Below are positions 40,147 through 51,314 of a stretch of DNA of 64,000 bases, one piece after another. The notes under the pieces are model-generated. The model did not search any database and had not been told where the DNA came from. It saw only the letters and a program-made list of their open reading frames with translations. Made by a program: the position numbers and the translations under genes. The stretch spans positions 1,488,001-1,552,000 of the forward strand of contig NC_020514.1 in the NCBI RefSeq assembly GCF_000347635.1. The letters run 5' to 3'. Every line of letters begins with the position of its first letter. Position 1 is the stretch's first letter. The stretch is from Paraglaciecola psychrophila 170 (GTDB lineage Bacteria; Pseudomonadota; Gammaproteobacteria; Enterobacterales; Alteromonadaceae).

Positions 40147-41676
40147 TTAATTAACGGTTTGTTCTTTCAGTCCATCACGATTTTCATCTTGATGCTCTGC
40201 CAGTTTCTCCCACTTCTTAGTTTTAAATGTAAATAAGAAGATGACAGCACCAATTGAAATAGTAAATAAACTGATTTGTAAGTAAAGATTAGGCATATCT
40301 TCGACCTTATTAGGATCAAAGTTACCTGCTAGCAAGCCAGCCACTACGTTTCCGATAGAGTAAGTGAGTACAAACACCCCCATCATCTGACCAGCAAAGC
40401 GTTTTGGTGACAATTTACTGACCGCTGATAATGCAACCGGACTCAAACATAGCTCACCTACAGTATGCAAAAAGTAAGTAGCGATAAGCCAATAAGGAGC
40501 AACCTTTAAACCCGTGGCAGCCACTTGTGCTGCAAAAAACATCACTAAAAAGCCTGAAGCCATAATAATCAAACCAACAGCACATTTTAATCCGTACGAC
40601 GGGGTGATCATCTTTTTAGCCATGTTTATCCACATTGCTGCGAAAAAGGGCGATAAAATAACAATAAACATAGAATTAGCAGATTGAAGCCATTCAGGCG
40701 GAATTTCAAAAGTACCGATAATTCTATCGGTATAATTTTGCCCAAATAGATTCAATGATGAACCCGCCTGTTCAAAACCAGTCCAGAAAAATATAGACGC
40801 GATACACACTAAAAATAAAGCCCCTAGTTGACGCTTTTCGTTAGGTGAATTGTTACCAAGAAAAAATATAGCAGCAAAATAACCTAGAAATAAGACAGTC
40901 GCTAAAATGGCAAATTTTTGAGCAACAACAACTGCATTGAATGCCATTAAATTGTTCATCAGCATATAGGCAACCACTACAACAGCGAGCAAAAACAAAC
41001 CTATAATCGACCAACTGATCTTTGCCGCTTTAGGTGACAACTTAACGGTTGGTTCAGCACCTGCACCGTCTAACTTGCCAAGGGTCATTTTATATAATAC
41101 TAAGCCTATAGCCATGCCTACAGCAGCAGCACCAAAGGCCCAATGCCAACCATTATTAATGCGTAAATACCCACAAACTGCATAGCCTATAACTGAGCCT
41201 AGGTTGATACCTAAATAATATAGGGTGTAGCCACTATCACGTCGGTTGTCATCACTGGCATAAAGTTGCCCTACCATGGCACCAATATTGGGTTTTAACA
41301 AACCCGTGCCTAATACCACTAAAATTAGCCCTATGAAGAAGGTATAGTCATTGGGTATTGCCAGTACAATATGGCCACACATTATGATTATTCCGCCATA
41401 CCAAACTGCTTGTTGTCCGCCAATTAAACGGTCGGCCATCCAACCACCAGGTAATCCCATTAAATACACAGAACCAGTATAAAGACCATAAATAGCAGTT
41501 GCCGAAGCAACAGTGATTGCTAACCCACCTTCTTGAATTGATGCCGTCATAAAGAGCACCAGCATGGCACGCATGCCATAGTAACTCATTCGCTCCCACA
41601 TCTCGGTTAGAAATAATGTGGAAAGCCCCCCTGGATGGCCCAGAAAATCTTTTGTTTTGGTGTTTGTTGTTGTCAT
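40147..41676 (-). CDS. POT/PTR2-family proton-dependent oligopeptide transporter
   Basis: 509 residues, 12-14 membrane helices. The family motif EMWERMSYYGMRAML near residue 25, the ExxER proton-coupling motif within it, and a second signature, GTGLLKPNIGAMVGQLY near 122, are present. It imports di- and tripeptides with protons across the inner membrane. Monocistronic; it may use the amino acids released by the exported peptidase at 6 kb, which is speculation. Confidence 0.92.
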   Translation of the reverse strand: MTTTNTKTKDFLGHPGGLSTLFLTEMWERMSYYGMRAMLVLFMTASIQEGGLAITVASATAIYGLYTGSVYLMGLPGGWMADRLIGGQQAVWYGGIIIMCGHIVLAIPNDYTFFIGLILVVLGTGLLKPNIGAMVGQLYASDDNRRDSGYTLYYLGINLGSVIGYAVCGYLRINNGWHWAFGAAAVGMAIGLVLYKMTLGKLDGAGAEPTVKLSPKAAKISWSIIGLFLLAVVVVAYMLMNNLMAFNAVVVAQKFAILATVLFLGYFAAIFFLGNNSPNEKRQLGALFLVCIASIFFWTGFEQAGSSLNLFGQNYTDRIIGTFEIPPEWLQSANSMFIVILSPFFAAMWINMAKKMITPSYGLKCAVGLIIMASGFLVMFFAAQVAATGLKVAPYWLIATYFLHTVGELCLSPVALSAVSKLSPKRFAGQMMGVFVLTYSIGNVVAGLLAGNFDPNKVEDMPNLYLQISLFTISIGAVIFLFTFKTKKWEKLAEHQDENRDGLKEQTVN

Positions 41677-42048
41677 ATACCCTACCTTTTATTTTTTATT
41701 ATTTTTTGAGCCCGACTATGATGGCTAATTTTTTCAATGCATAGATTATTTAATGGTTAGTGCAGTGATTAATTAACTGAGACCAAAAGAGCAGCCTGTT
41801 TTATACTAGAGCTAAACCAACAAAACAACATCCATGTGTTTTGGTTAGTTAATCAGGTACTCTTTACACAACAAGATGATGCGTAAGTTGTTTTATTTCA
41901 AAACGTGTATTTTTATGACTCTTGTCTGTTATTGGCTGATTAATTTTATATTAACCATTTATCTCAAATTCTAATTCAGTTATCCTAATAAGCTTTGATA
42001 ATGATTGGATAAAGTTGTCTTTAGCTTTTGTTTTATACGGATAGTAGC
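41677..42048. other. Divergent promoter region at the left edge of the polysaccharide locus
   Basis: 372 A+T-rich bases between the peptide transporter and the OPX gene. It must hold promoters for both. I found no JUMPstart/ops element (GGCGGTAGCGT) that would mark RfaH control, and no clear terminator. Confidence 0.45.
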
Positions 42049-44758
42049 ATGTTAAGAAAGTTTAAATCGTCTGTGTTTTTATTGTTGATATTGGCGTCTA
42101 GTAGTAGTGTTTATGGTCAATCATTTACTCCCAACCCGCAACAAATTGAACAATTCAAAAACATGTCTCGCGCAGAGCAAGAAGGACTTGCTAGGCAAAT
42201 GGGCATTGATTTATCGGCAATAGGCTCACCCGGCAGTAACACTGTGCAAGTTCAGCAAGAATCTAGGGTAGAGAGAGATGTCGATGCCAACAGCGTGGCC
42301 CAGCGGCTGGCAGAGCAAAGTGCCAGTCAATCCAAAACCGCCAAATTAAAGCCTTTTGGTTATGAGCTTTTCACTTCTTCGAGCGCGTCTTTCGCACCAT
42401 CGGCCAATATACCGGTGCCAGCCGATTATTTGATGGGTCCTGGTGATAGCATCCGCGTACAGTTATTTGGCAAAGAGAGTGCTCAATTTGAGTTGCAAGT
42501 CAGCAACGAAGGGCTGATCCAAGTACCAAATTTGGGGCCTATGAGTGCAGTAGGCTTAAGCTACAGCGAATTAAAACAACAGTTAACCGAACGTTACAAC
42601 GAGCAAGTGATAGGGGTAACCCCTACTATTAGCATGGGTGAATTGCGCACTATTCAAGTTTATATTGTCGGTGAGGCATATCAGCCAGGGGCATATGTAG
42701 TTAGCGCGCTTTCAAGTATTACCAATGCCTTGTTTGCCAGCGGCGGGGTTAACGAAGTTGGCTCCCTTAGGCATATCGAGCTTAAACGGGGTGGCAAAAC
42801 CATTAGCGAGTTTGATCTCTATGATCTGTTGGTTTTTGGCAGAACAACCCAGGACATCCGCTTGCAACAAGGGGATGTGATATTTATCCCTATCGTTAAA
42901 AAAATTAGTCAGTATAGATGGCAGTGTTCGTCGCCCTGCCATTTATGAAGCTAAAGATAATGACGATATGGCTAGCATGGTGAATATTGCAGGTGGATTG
43001 CTCCCCACAGCTGCAGCGAGTAGTTTACAAATCGCCAGAAGTACCCCAGCTAAAGGATTGCAGGTTAATACAATTGATATGCTAACTAAAGCCGGGCGTG
43101 GATTTTCCCTTGAAAGTGGCGACTTTATTAATGTACCCGCCGCCAGCAACGAATTTACCAATGCGGTGGTCATTCTGGGTGCTTATGCCACCCCAGGTTT
43201 AACCCAATGGACAGCAAATTTAAAATTGTCAAAATTAGTCGATAAACACAGCTTACTCAACACCAGTGATGTGGATTATGCCCTGGTGATTCGCGGCGAC
43301 AAGTTTACCCGCCAAACTGAAGTCATACAATTTGAGCCAGCAAAAGTATTATCAGGTGAATATGACTTAGCTTTACAAGCCTACGATAAAGTAGTCTTGT
43401 TTAACCGCTTTACGCCAGTAAAACCTGAGCCAGAAGTACCTGATTGGATGTCGCCGGGGCAATACGCACAGCAAAATGGTGCTCGCTCCCAAAAGAGTGA
43501 CAGCAACATCGCAAAATACGAAACCACACTTCGTGAGCAACCCCCGATGCGTAAACGTAACAATAACGCAGACGAGAACGAAGATGAATTAGCGGATGAC
43601 GAGCCTAACTACTTGCAAAAACTGGAGTTGGCCAGCTTTACCGAAAAATATTTGATACTCAATGAGACCAAATATTATTCCCGTGAAGAGTTGCTAGAGC
43701 CTATTATCACCCGCTTACAAAACGAGAGTAATCAAGGCTCCCCAGTAAAATTGGTCGAAATTACCGGCCAGGTCAAATTTCCGGGTATTTACCCCGTACA
43801 AAAAAACGCTAAAGTGCGTGATTTGCTATTAGCTGGTGGCGGGCTATTAGAATCAGCGTATTTGCAAAAAGCCGAAATTTCCCGAACTGCGCTGGATACC
43901 GATAACGCGCTGAAAATACAGCATATCGAAATAGACCTGGTAGATACTTTGCTGGGCAAATCAACCACGAATATATCGCTGCAAAGCAAAGACACGCTGA
44001 ACGTGTTGCGCACACCTGATTGGCAAGAAAACAAAAAGGTAGAGCTTTTGGGTAAAGTAGTCTTTCCAGGTATTTATCAAATTAAAAAAGGTGAGACCTT
44101 AGCCCAGTTGATTAAGCGTGCTGGCGGCTTAACCAGCGACGCCACAGTCAAAGCGGCTATTTTTACTCGAGAAGAATTAAAAAAGCGGGAAAAAGAAAAC
44201 CGAGATAGAGCAGTGGAAAACTTACGCCAACAAATTGCCTCTACCAACTTCACTGGTAGCCAAAACGTGAAAACGATCGATTATCAAGAAGCCAGCCTGA
44301 TATTGGATGAATTGTTATTGGTGGAGCCAGTAGGGCGTTTAGTTATCAATCTGCCTGCACTTATTGCCGGTAACCCAAGTTCAGATATTACCCTTAAAGA
44401 TGGTGATAAAGTGTTTGTACCCAATATATCGTCGTCGGTTTCTGTAGTAGGTGAGGTATTTGTACCGACTACCCATATGTTTACCCAGGGTATGGCACTT
44501 GATAATTACATTCAATATTCGGGCGGTGTTACTGAGCGTGCAGATAATGGCAATATTTATATAGTTAAAGCAGACGGCTCGGTAGCAATTCCCAACGATT
44601 CATTCTGGTTTAACACACAAGAGCTTATATTAGAGCCAGGGGATACCATAGTGGTGCCTAGAGACGTTACTAACTACGAACGCCTTGGGTTATGGCAAAC
44701 CATAACTCAAATCGCTTATCAGTCTGCTATCGCCTTAATCGCGATAGGTAATCTGTAA
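42049..44758 (+). pseudogene. OPX-family polysaccharide export protein, split by a frameshift in an A7 run
   Basis: From ATG 42049 (ahead of which the frame is open to 42028) a signal peptide ends at SSSVYG-QS. Then comes the polysaccharide export domain (DYLMGPGDSIRVQLFGKE, about 125-215) and SLBB domains. At A7 (42898-42904) the frame breaks: it reads KKISQYRW to a stop at 42948, whereas removing one A restores KKLVSIDGSVRRPAIYEAKD and continues to 44758. The joined protein would be 902 residues with several SLBB domains (e.g. LVEITGQVKFPGIYPVQKNA, KVELLGKVVFPGIYQIKKGE) and a C-terminal hydrophobic segment. It lacks a lipobox Cys. OPX proteins form the outer-membrane exit for capsule or EPS. 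It could be inactive, rescued by slippage, or a sequencing error. Confidence 0.85.
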
Positions 44759-44789
44759 TTGTTGCTAAATATGTATTTGAGTAAATAAT

Positions 44790-45809
44790 ATGACTGATAA
44801 TAAAAACAACCAGACACCTCGTGACAATGTGCAATACGTGGCGATATCACCAGATATGTTACAGCCACAAAATAACCCTGATGATGAAATTGATTTACGT
44901 GAATTATGGAATGCTATTTGGAGTGGAAAATGGATTATTATTGCGATAACCGCAATATTTGCCATTGCATCTGTTTTTTATGCACTTAGTTTACCCAATA
45001 TATATAAATCTGAAGCGTTACTTGCGCCTGCCCAAGATGAGCAACAAGGAGGATTAGGCGCATTATCAGGTCAGTTTGGTGGGCTTGCATCGTTAGCCGG
45101 TATTAATTTAGGAGGGGGTAAATCTGATAAAACTGCCTTGGCGATTGAAATCATAAAATCTAGAGAGTTTTTTGCTAAGTTTGTAGAAAAACATAATATT
45201 TTGCCCGATTTAATGGCAGTCAAAGAGTGGGATCTATCCACCAATTCAGTTACCTATGACGCAGAGATATATCTGCCTACAAATGACGAGTGGCTTCGCC
45301 AAGTTAAACCACCTAAGCAAGCGAAACCCTCGATGCAAGAGGCAAAAAAGGTATTCGATGAGTTGTTAAGTATTGCCAAAGATAAAGAAACAGGCATGGT
45401 GAATATCAGTGTTGAACATTATTCACCTTATGTTGCTAAGCAATGGGTTGACTGGTTAACACAAGATATTAACCTCAATATGAAAAGCCGTGATAAGCAA
45501 GAAGCTGAAAAGAGTATCACCTATCTTCAAACTCAAATCGATAAAACTACTATATTTGAACATAAAACTTTATTATTTCAACTGATTGAAGAGCAGACTA
45601 AAACCTTGATGTTTGCTGAAGTGCGTGATGAATATGTGTTTAAAACCATCGATACGGCTTTGGTCCCAGAATTAAAAGCTAAACCCAAGCGTGCACTGAT
45701 TGTGGTTTTGGGTGTATTGCTGGGTGGGATTTTATCAGTGATTATTGTGTTAATACGTTATTTTGCTAGCAATAAAACCACAAGTGACGACAGAGAAACT
45801 CAGCGTTAA
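44790..45809 (+). CDS. wzz: Wzz-family polysaccharide chain-length regulator
   Basis: 339 residues. Two membrane helices (about 50-70 and 307-328) flank a periplasmic domain with coiled coil. The Wzz signature is present at the front (EIDLRELWNAIWSGKWIIIA) and at the Pro-rich second helix (PKRALIVVLGVLLGGILSV). It sets the modal length of Wzy-made polymer. No tyrosine-kinase domain is fused. It follows the OPX gene by 31 bases. Confidence 0.9.
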   Translation: MTDNKNNQTPRDNVQYVAISPDMLQPQNNPDDEIDLRELWNAIWSGKWIIIAITAIFAIASVFYALSLPNIYKSEALLAPAQDEQQGGLGALSGQFGGLASLAGINLGGGKSDKTALAIEIIKSREFFAKFVEKHNILPDLMAVKEWDLSTNSVTYDAEIYLPTNDEWLRQVKPPKQAKPSMQEAKKVFDELLSIAKDKETGMVNISVEHYSPYVAKQWVDWLTQDINLNMKSRDKQEAEKSITYLQTQIDKTTIFEHKTLLFQLIEEQTKTLMFAEVRDEYVFKTIDTALVPELKAKPKRALIVVLGVLLGGILSVIIVLIRYFASNKTTSDDRETQR

Positions 45810-45967
45810 TGAGTGTTGCTTTAGGCCTTGATGTTAAAGACGATTTTACTTGGATAACGTCAAAAAAGCTGCGGCCTGAATTAAAAGACACCTATTTAAA
45901 ATACCAAAAATTAAAGTCTTTGCTCGGTAGAGATTTTTTATGGCTTAACTTTTATAAGATTAATTAG
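45809..45967 (+). CDS. 52-codon open frame coupled to wzz
   Basis: ATG overlaps the wzz stop (TAATG), so translation could be coupled. The product has charged and aromatic residues (DDFTWITSKKLRPELKDTYL, LLGRDFLWLNFY) and reads like a piece of a soluble protein. I do not recognise it. The following genes are decayed, so it may be a remnant left by cassette exchange. Confidence 0.35.
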   Translation: MSVALGLDVKDDFTWITSKKLRPELKDTYLKYQKLKSLLGRDFLWLNFYKIN

Positions 45968-45978
45968 GAAAAATACGG

Positions 45979-46466
45979 ATGTTAGTCGAAGAGACCTTTA
46001 AAACCATTGTTGCCTCAACGCCACTAGTCTCGATGGATTTATTGGTTCGAGACCCCCAAGGTAACATTTTCTTATGAAAACGCGTTAATCGTCCCACACA
46101 AGTTGCCTGGTTTGTTCCTGGTGGCAGAGTCTTAAAAGATAAACCCATTGAACAAGCTTATAAGCGTTTACTCAAAATAGAGTTAGTCATGGATAAAACA
46201 TCAAGCTGTTTTAAGGGCGTTTATCAGCATTTTTTGTGGATGATTTTTCTGAAGAAGCCTTCACAACACATTATGTTGTGTTGGTCTATAAAGTTATCTT
46301 TACGGGTAATATTGCCTCATTACCCGTTGCTCAACATAACGATTATCGATGGTTTTCAAAAATGGCGTTGTTAAATAATGACGATGTCCATAAGCATACC
46401 AAGTGGTATTTTCAAAAAGACAAACAAGCTGATATCTTGATGTCAAATTTAAAAGTAGGAATATAG
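45979..46466 (+). pseudogene. gmm: Decayed GDP-mannose mannosyl hydrolase (Nudix family)
   Basis: The start region MLVEETFKTIVASTPLVSMD and the Nudix-like VAWFVPGGRVLKDKPIEQAYKRL match Gmm/NudD. The frame is broken by a nonsense codon at the GKR motif (TTA TGA AAA, where a Gly codon GGA is expected, about 46076) and by a frameshift near 46230, after which DDFSEEAFTTHYVVLVYKV continues in another frame to TAG 46464-46466. Full length of about 160 residues remains. Gmm removes mannose from GDP-mannose. manC follows with no gap. Confidence 0.85.
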
Positions 46467-47913
46467 ATGATCACTTCCGTTATTATGGCAAGGGACTCAG
46501 GCTCTCGTTTATGGCCACTTAGTCGCTCTTTATACCCAAAGCAATTTCTTGCTTTAACGGGTGAGCAGACCATGCTTCAGGAAACGCTACAACGCTTATC
46601 TAACCTCAACGTTAACGCACCGCTGGTTATTTGTAACGAAGAGCATCGTTTTATTGTTGCAGAGCAATTACACGCGTTAGATAAAACGGGTTTTATAATT
46701 CTAGAGCCTGTTGGTCGAAATACGGCACCAGCAATTGCATTGGCCGACGAAGTGACAGTAAATGACAATGATCCTTTATTACTTGTGTTAGCCGCTGATC
46801 ATGTTATTCAAAATACCGACACTTTTACTGAGGCGCTTAATAACGCGATCCCACTTGCCCAAGCAGGTAAACTGGTAACGTTTGGTATTTTGCCTACACA
46901 AGCCCATATGGATACGGTTATATAAAACGTGGCAACAATGTATCGGATTCAAGTGGCTATGACGTAAACGCCTTTGTAGAAAAACCTGATCCGCAGACAG
47001 CGGCCAAGTATGTAGAAAGTGGTGAGTATTACTGGAACAGCGGCATGTTTTTAATCAAAGCAAGCCGTTACTTACAAGAGCTACAAAAATATCGCCCTGA
47101 AATATTTAACGTATGTAAAAAAGCATTAGAGCATACCACCCACGATATCGACTTTGTTAGATTAGACGCACAAGCGTTCTCAGCTTGCCCCGATGAGTCA
47201 GTAGATTATGCGGTAATGGAAAATACCACCGATGCAGTAGTGGTGCCATTAGACGCCGGCTGGAATGACATTGGCGTTTGGTCTGCTCTATGGGAAGTCA
47301 ATGAGAAAGACGAAGCGGGTAATACAACCTTTGGTGATACTATTTTACAAGAGACAAGCAACAACTTAATTCATGGCGGTGAACGTCTTATAGCCACGGT
47401 TGGGTTAGATAATATCGTTATCGTCGATACGAAAGATGCGTTGTTGGTGGCATGTAAAGATAAAGTACAAGACGTTAAGAAAATCGTCGAAAACTCAAGG
47501 TGGAAAAGCGCAGTGAATTCAAAGTTCACCGTGAAGTGCACCGACCATGGGGTAAATACGATACTATTAATAACGGCGAACGCTGTAAAGTTAAACGAAT
47601 CACGGTAAATCCAGGTGACAAATTATCTATTTAAATGCACCATCATAGATCAGAGTATTGGATTGTCGTTACAGGTACAGCCAAAGTGACTAATCGCGAT
47701 AAAACGTTTTTATTGTCTGGAAATGAATCCACTTGTATTCCGTTAGGTCAAATACACGCATTAGAAAACCCCGGTGTATTGCTGTTAGAGGTAATAGAAG
47801 CACAAACAGGGTCATACTTAGGTAAAGATTATATCGTACGATTAGATGATTTTTACGCCGAGTTTAAAGATATAGTGTGTAAATCAAAACTTATTGCTGA
47901 CGATTATTGCTAA
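46467..47913 (+). pseudogene. manC: Decayed mannose-1-phosphate guanylyltransferase/mannose-6-phosphate isomerase
   Basis: Near full-length (about 480 codons) but with at least three lesions. A missing base near 46908 ([10 protein letters not shown] should follow PTQAH; ACT has become AT). A missing base near 47500 (the frame of [16 protein letters not shown] is lost). A nonsense change at 47632-47634, where TAA replaces the CAA of the family LSLQMHHHR motif. The nucleotide motif [12 protein letters not shown] has also become [13 protein letters not shown]. So GDP-mannose is not made by this gene. The many lesion types argue for real decay rather than sequencing error. Confidence 0.92.
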
Positions 47914-47979
47914 CAACTACATTAATATAAATAATAGTGTTGTTAAAATTTTAAAAACATACAGACGTTGTAAAAATAC

Positions 47980-49245
47980 ATGTTGGATAAAACAATAGTA
48001 AAAAATATATCTTCGTTATTCAGTATTCGTGTAGCTGGCTATATTATTCCTTTAATAACTCTTCCATATTTGGTTCGTGTGTTAGAGCCTATAGGTTATG
48101 GTAAGCTAGGTTTTTGCTTGGCAATTATTCAATATTTTATTATTGCAGTTAATTATGGTTTTGATTTGTCAGCAACTCAAAAGATTGCACAGAGTAACGA
48201 CGATAAATTGAAATTAAGTCTAATCTTTTGGAATGTTATAGCTGTAAGAGTCTTAATTTCACTTGCAGGTTTGATATTATTATTTTTATTATCCATTATA
48301 TTCGAAAATATAGCCTCATTGTTACCTACTTTGTTATGTGCATATGTCGCTGTTTTTGCTGCTGCATTATTTCCCCAATGGTTATTTCAAGGTAAAGAGC
48401 AGTTGGGTACCATTTCTATTATTCGAATAGTGCTTCAAGTGATACAACTTCCCTTTTTATTTTTATATGTAAAAAGTACTGAAGATATTTGGTTGGCAGC
48501 GTTGTTATCTTCAATGCCCTCTCTTATTATCGTGGCTTTTTCTGTATGCCTAATAGGTAAAAGACACTGGATTACTTGGGGTAGACCTTCATTAGGAGGG
48601 ATGAAAAAAGAATTACAGGATGGGTGGTACCTGTTTTTATCAACTGCAGCAATTGGCCTTTACACTACGAGTACAACAGTTATCCTCGGAATTATCGCGG
48701 GCCCTGTTAGTGTCGCTATTTATATCTCAGCAAATAAATTATTACAAGCTGCGCAGGGTATATATTCACCGATATCGGCATCGTTTTATCCACGCATTAA
48801 TAATTTAATGAGTAAAAATAAAACTGAAGCATTAGAAATGATAAGGTATTTAATGAAGGTACAAACGGCAATAACTTTTGGTATAAGTATTTGTCTATTT
48901 ATATTTGCGCCCTATGTCGTTAACCTTTTATTTGGTCCTGAATTTGAACGAAGCTCTTCAGTTCTTAGAATTATGAGTGTACTACCTATAATTATAGGAT
49001 TAAGTAACATTTTTGGCGTACAAGTTCTTCTGTCATATGGCTATAAAAAAGAATTTTCTACTATATTATTGATATCTGGCTCTATCAGTTTGGTAACATT
49101 AATACCGCTATGTTACTTCTATCAATCTGAAGGTGCTGCTATTTCAGTAGTTATAACTGAATTTATTGTCACTGCTTTGATGTTAAAATATGTTCTAAGT
49201 AAAAAAATCCCACTATTTAAGAGAGTTATGATTAATGAAATATGA
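47980..49245 (+). CDS. wzx: Wzx-type polysaccharide flippase
   Basis: 421 residues, about 12 membrane helices, polysaccharide transporter family, beginning VKNISSLFSIRVAGYIIPLI. It flips undecaprenyl-linked repeat units across the inner membrane. Its stop overlaps glf by 11 bases. The sequence is very A+T-rich, as for the whole cassette from here to 57 kb. Confidence 0.88.
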   Translation: MLDKTIVKNISSLFSIRVAGYIIPLITLPYLVRVLEPIGYGKLGFCLAIIQYFIIAVNYGFDLSATQKIAQSNDDKLKLSLIFWNVIAVRVLISLAGLILLFLLSIIFENIASLLPTLLCAYVAVFAAALFPQWLFQGKEQLGTISIIRIVLQVIQLPFLFLYVKSTEDIWLAALLSSMPSLIIVAFSVCLIGKRHWITWGRPSLGGMKKELQDGWYLFLSTAAIGLYTTSTTVILGIIAGPVSVAIYISANKLLQAAQGIYSPISASFYPRINNLMSKNKTEALEMIRYLMKVQTAITFGISICLFIFAPYVVNLLFGPEFERSSSVLRIMSVLPIIIGLSNIFGVQVLLSYGYKKEFSTILLISGSISLVTLIPLCYFYQSEGAAISVVITEFIVTALMLKYVLSKKIPLFKRVMINEI

Positions 49246-50332
49246 TTATGTTATCGTTGGCTCAGGCCTATTTGGTTCTGTATGTGCCTATGAGTTAACT
49301 AAGCAAGGTAAAAAAATACTTGTATTAGAAAAACGTTCTCATATAGGAGGCAATATATTTACAGAAAACGTAGATGGCATACAAGTCCATAAATATGGTG
49401 CACATATATTCCATACCAATGATAAATACATTTGGGATTACGTTAACAGCTTTGTTGAGTTTAATCGCTTCACTAACTCCCCTATGGCAAATTACGAAGG
49501 TGAATTATACAACCTTCCTTTTAATATGAATACTTTTTATCAACTCTGGGGAACAAAGACTCCAGAAGAAGCCAAAGCGAAAATAGCAGAACAATGTAAA
49601 GAAATGGATGGCAAAGAGCCTTCTAATTTAGAAGAGCAAGCTATCTCTTTGGTTGGACGTGATATATACGAAAAGCTAATAAAGGGTTATACAGAAAAGC
49701 AATGGGGAAGGGATTGTAAAGACCTTCCTGCATTTATTATTCGTCGTTTACCTGTCCGTTTTACTTACGATAACAATTATTTTACTGACCGTTATCAAGG
49801 CGTACCTATTGGCGGCTATACAAAGTTAATTGAAGAAATGCTTAAGGGAGTTGAGGTTCGCTTAAATGTTGATTACTTGAAAGACAAAGATATGTATCAA
49901 AATCTTGCAGACAACATAATTTATACAGGCCCGCTTGATGAATACTTTGATAAAAAATTAGGTAACTTAGAGTACAGATCTCTAGAGTTTAAAACAAAAG
50001 TATTACCACAAGAAAATTTTCAAGGTAACGCCGTTATTAATTATACCGAGCAAGATATTCCTTTCACTAGGATCATAGAACACAAACACTTTGATCCGGT
50101 TACTACCAAGCATACCGTCGTCACTGAGGAGTACCCGTCTGAGTGGAAAGAAGGTGATGAGCCTTATTACCCTATAAATGACGATGTAAATATGAAACTA
50201 TTTAAGCAATATCGTGAATTAGCTAAATCTGAAAATGTTATTTTTGGCGGTAGGCTAGCGGAGTATAAATATTATGATATGCATCAAGTTATACGATCAG
50301 CTCTCAATACAATAAATAAAGAAGACGAATAA
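49235..50332 (+). CDS. glf: UDP-galactopyranose mutase
   Basis: 365 residues. The FAD Rossmann motif IVGSGLFGSVCAYEL and the active-site region YTEKQWGRDCKDLP and PIGGYTKLIEEML are intact. It ring-contracts UDP-galactopyranose to UDP-galactofuranose, so the polymer probably contains Galf. GalE at 38.7 kb can supply UDP-galactose. It is 2 bases from the next glycosyltransferase gene. Confidence 0.96.
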   Translation: MKYDYVIVGSGLFGSVCAYELTKQGKKILVLEKRSHIGGNIFTENVDGIQVHKYGAHIFHTNDKYIWDYVNSFVEFNRFTNSPMANYEGELYNLPFNMNTFYQLWGTKTPEEAKAKIAEQCKEMDGKEPSNLEEQAISLVGRDIYEKLIKGYTEKQWGRDCKDLPAFIIRRLPVRFTYDNNYFTDRYQGVPIGGYTKLIEEMLKGVEVRLNVDYLKDKDMYQNLADNIIYTGPLDEYFDKKLGNLEYRSLEFKTKVLPQENFQGNAVINYTEQDIPFTRIIEHKHFDPVTTKHTVVTEEYPSEWKEGDEPYYPINDDVNMKLFKQYRELAKSENVIFGGRLAEYKYYDMHQVIRSALNTINKEDE

Positions 50333-50334
50333 AA

Positions 50335-51314
50335 GTGACAAATTTTTATGTATTATGCCCTGGTAACAGTGTGACTGGAGGCCCTGAATTAATCCACCAA
50401 TTCGTAGATGTAATAAACAATCAAGGAGGAAGTGCCAGTATTTTGTATTATCCGTTCGAGGATGACTTTTCAATCCCTTATGCATATAAAAATTATAATG
50501 TAAAAGTTACTAAATATAATGACAATTTCAGAAAAAATTCTACAGATGTTATAGTTGTTCCTGAAGTTGCTACTCGTTACATTTCACTATTTAAGGGGAA
50601 GAAGGTTTTCATTTGGTGGTTATCAATAGATAATTATTTCAAACCTACACTTAGTACTACAGTAGGTAAGATTAAATATGTTATTAAGAAAGTAATTAAG
50701 CACAAAAGCCTACCTGTAAAACTGACGGACATGAGAGATTATGGCCACCTCGTTCAAAGCTACTATGCCAAAACGTTTTTAGAAAATTACGGTTACCAAT
50801 CACTCCCTTTATCCGATTACTTGAATGAAAACCACTTAAATCAAGACATTGATCTACAAAAGAAAAAAATATAATATGTTATAACCCAAAGAAGGGGGTA
50901 GCAGTAACCGATAATCTAAAAAATAATTATCCTAACTTTACTTTTAAAGCAATTGAAAATATGAAAGCAAAACAAGTTTCTGAATTGTTAAGTGAATCAA
51001 AAATATATATTGATTTTGGTGAACACCCAGGTAAAGATAGAATTCCAAGAGAGGCCGCTATGGCAAAATGTGTTGTTATAACGGGTGTAAAAGGCAGCGC
51101 GAAAAATAAATATGATATTGAAGTTCCTGATAAGTATAAAATTGAAGAAAATTCAGAAGTTTTCATTAATACAGTTGGAGAGCTTATATCGGATATCTTC
51201 GAAAACTATGAAGCGAATTTGTCAGACTTTACTTCTTATATTGAAAAGATAAAAAAAGAGAAGGAAGTATTCCAAGAACAGGTTTGCCAGTTTTTATCAA
51301 ATGAAAATAAATAG
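50335..51314 (+). pseudogene. Putative glycosyltransferase, frameshifted at an A7 run
   Basis: A GTG start at 50335 gives 179 residues (VLCPGNSVTGGPELIHQFVD near the front) ending KKKI-stop. The sense frame resumes at once as NIICYNPKKGVAVTDNL and runs to 51314. One extra A in the run at 50863-50869 would join them into about 326 residues. The second part has a GT4-like acceptor region (DFGEHPGKDRIPREAAMAKC). Substrate unknown. It may be inactive, slippage-rescued or a sequencing error. Confidence 0.75.

Noticed and set aside
41677..42048. JUMPstart/ops element upstream of the polysaccharide genes
   Set aside because: No GGCGGTAGCGT-like sequence could be found in the region.
50863..50869. 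Programmed -1 frameshifting joining the two halves of the glycosyltransferase
   Set aside because: The zero-frame codons are AAG AAA AAA ATA, so the base before the tandem AAA codons is G and does not fit X-XXY-YYZ; transcript slippage or a base error is more plausible.
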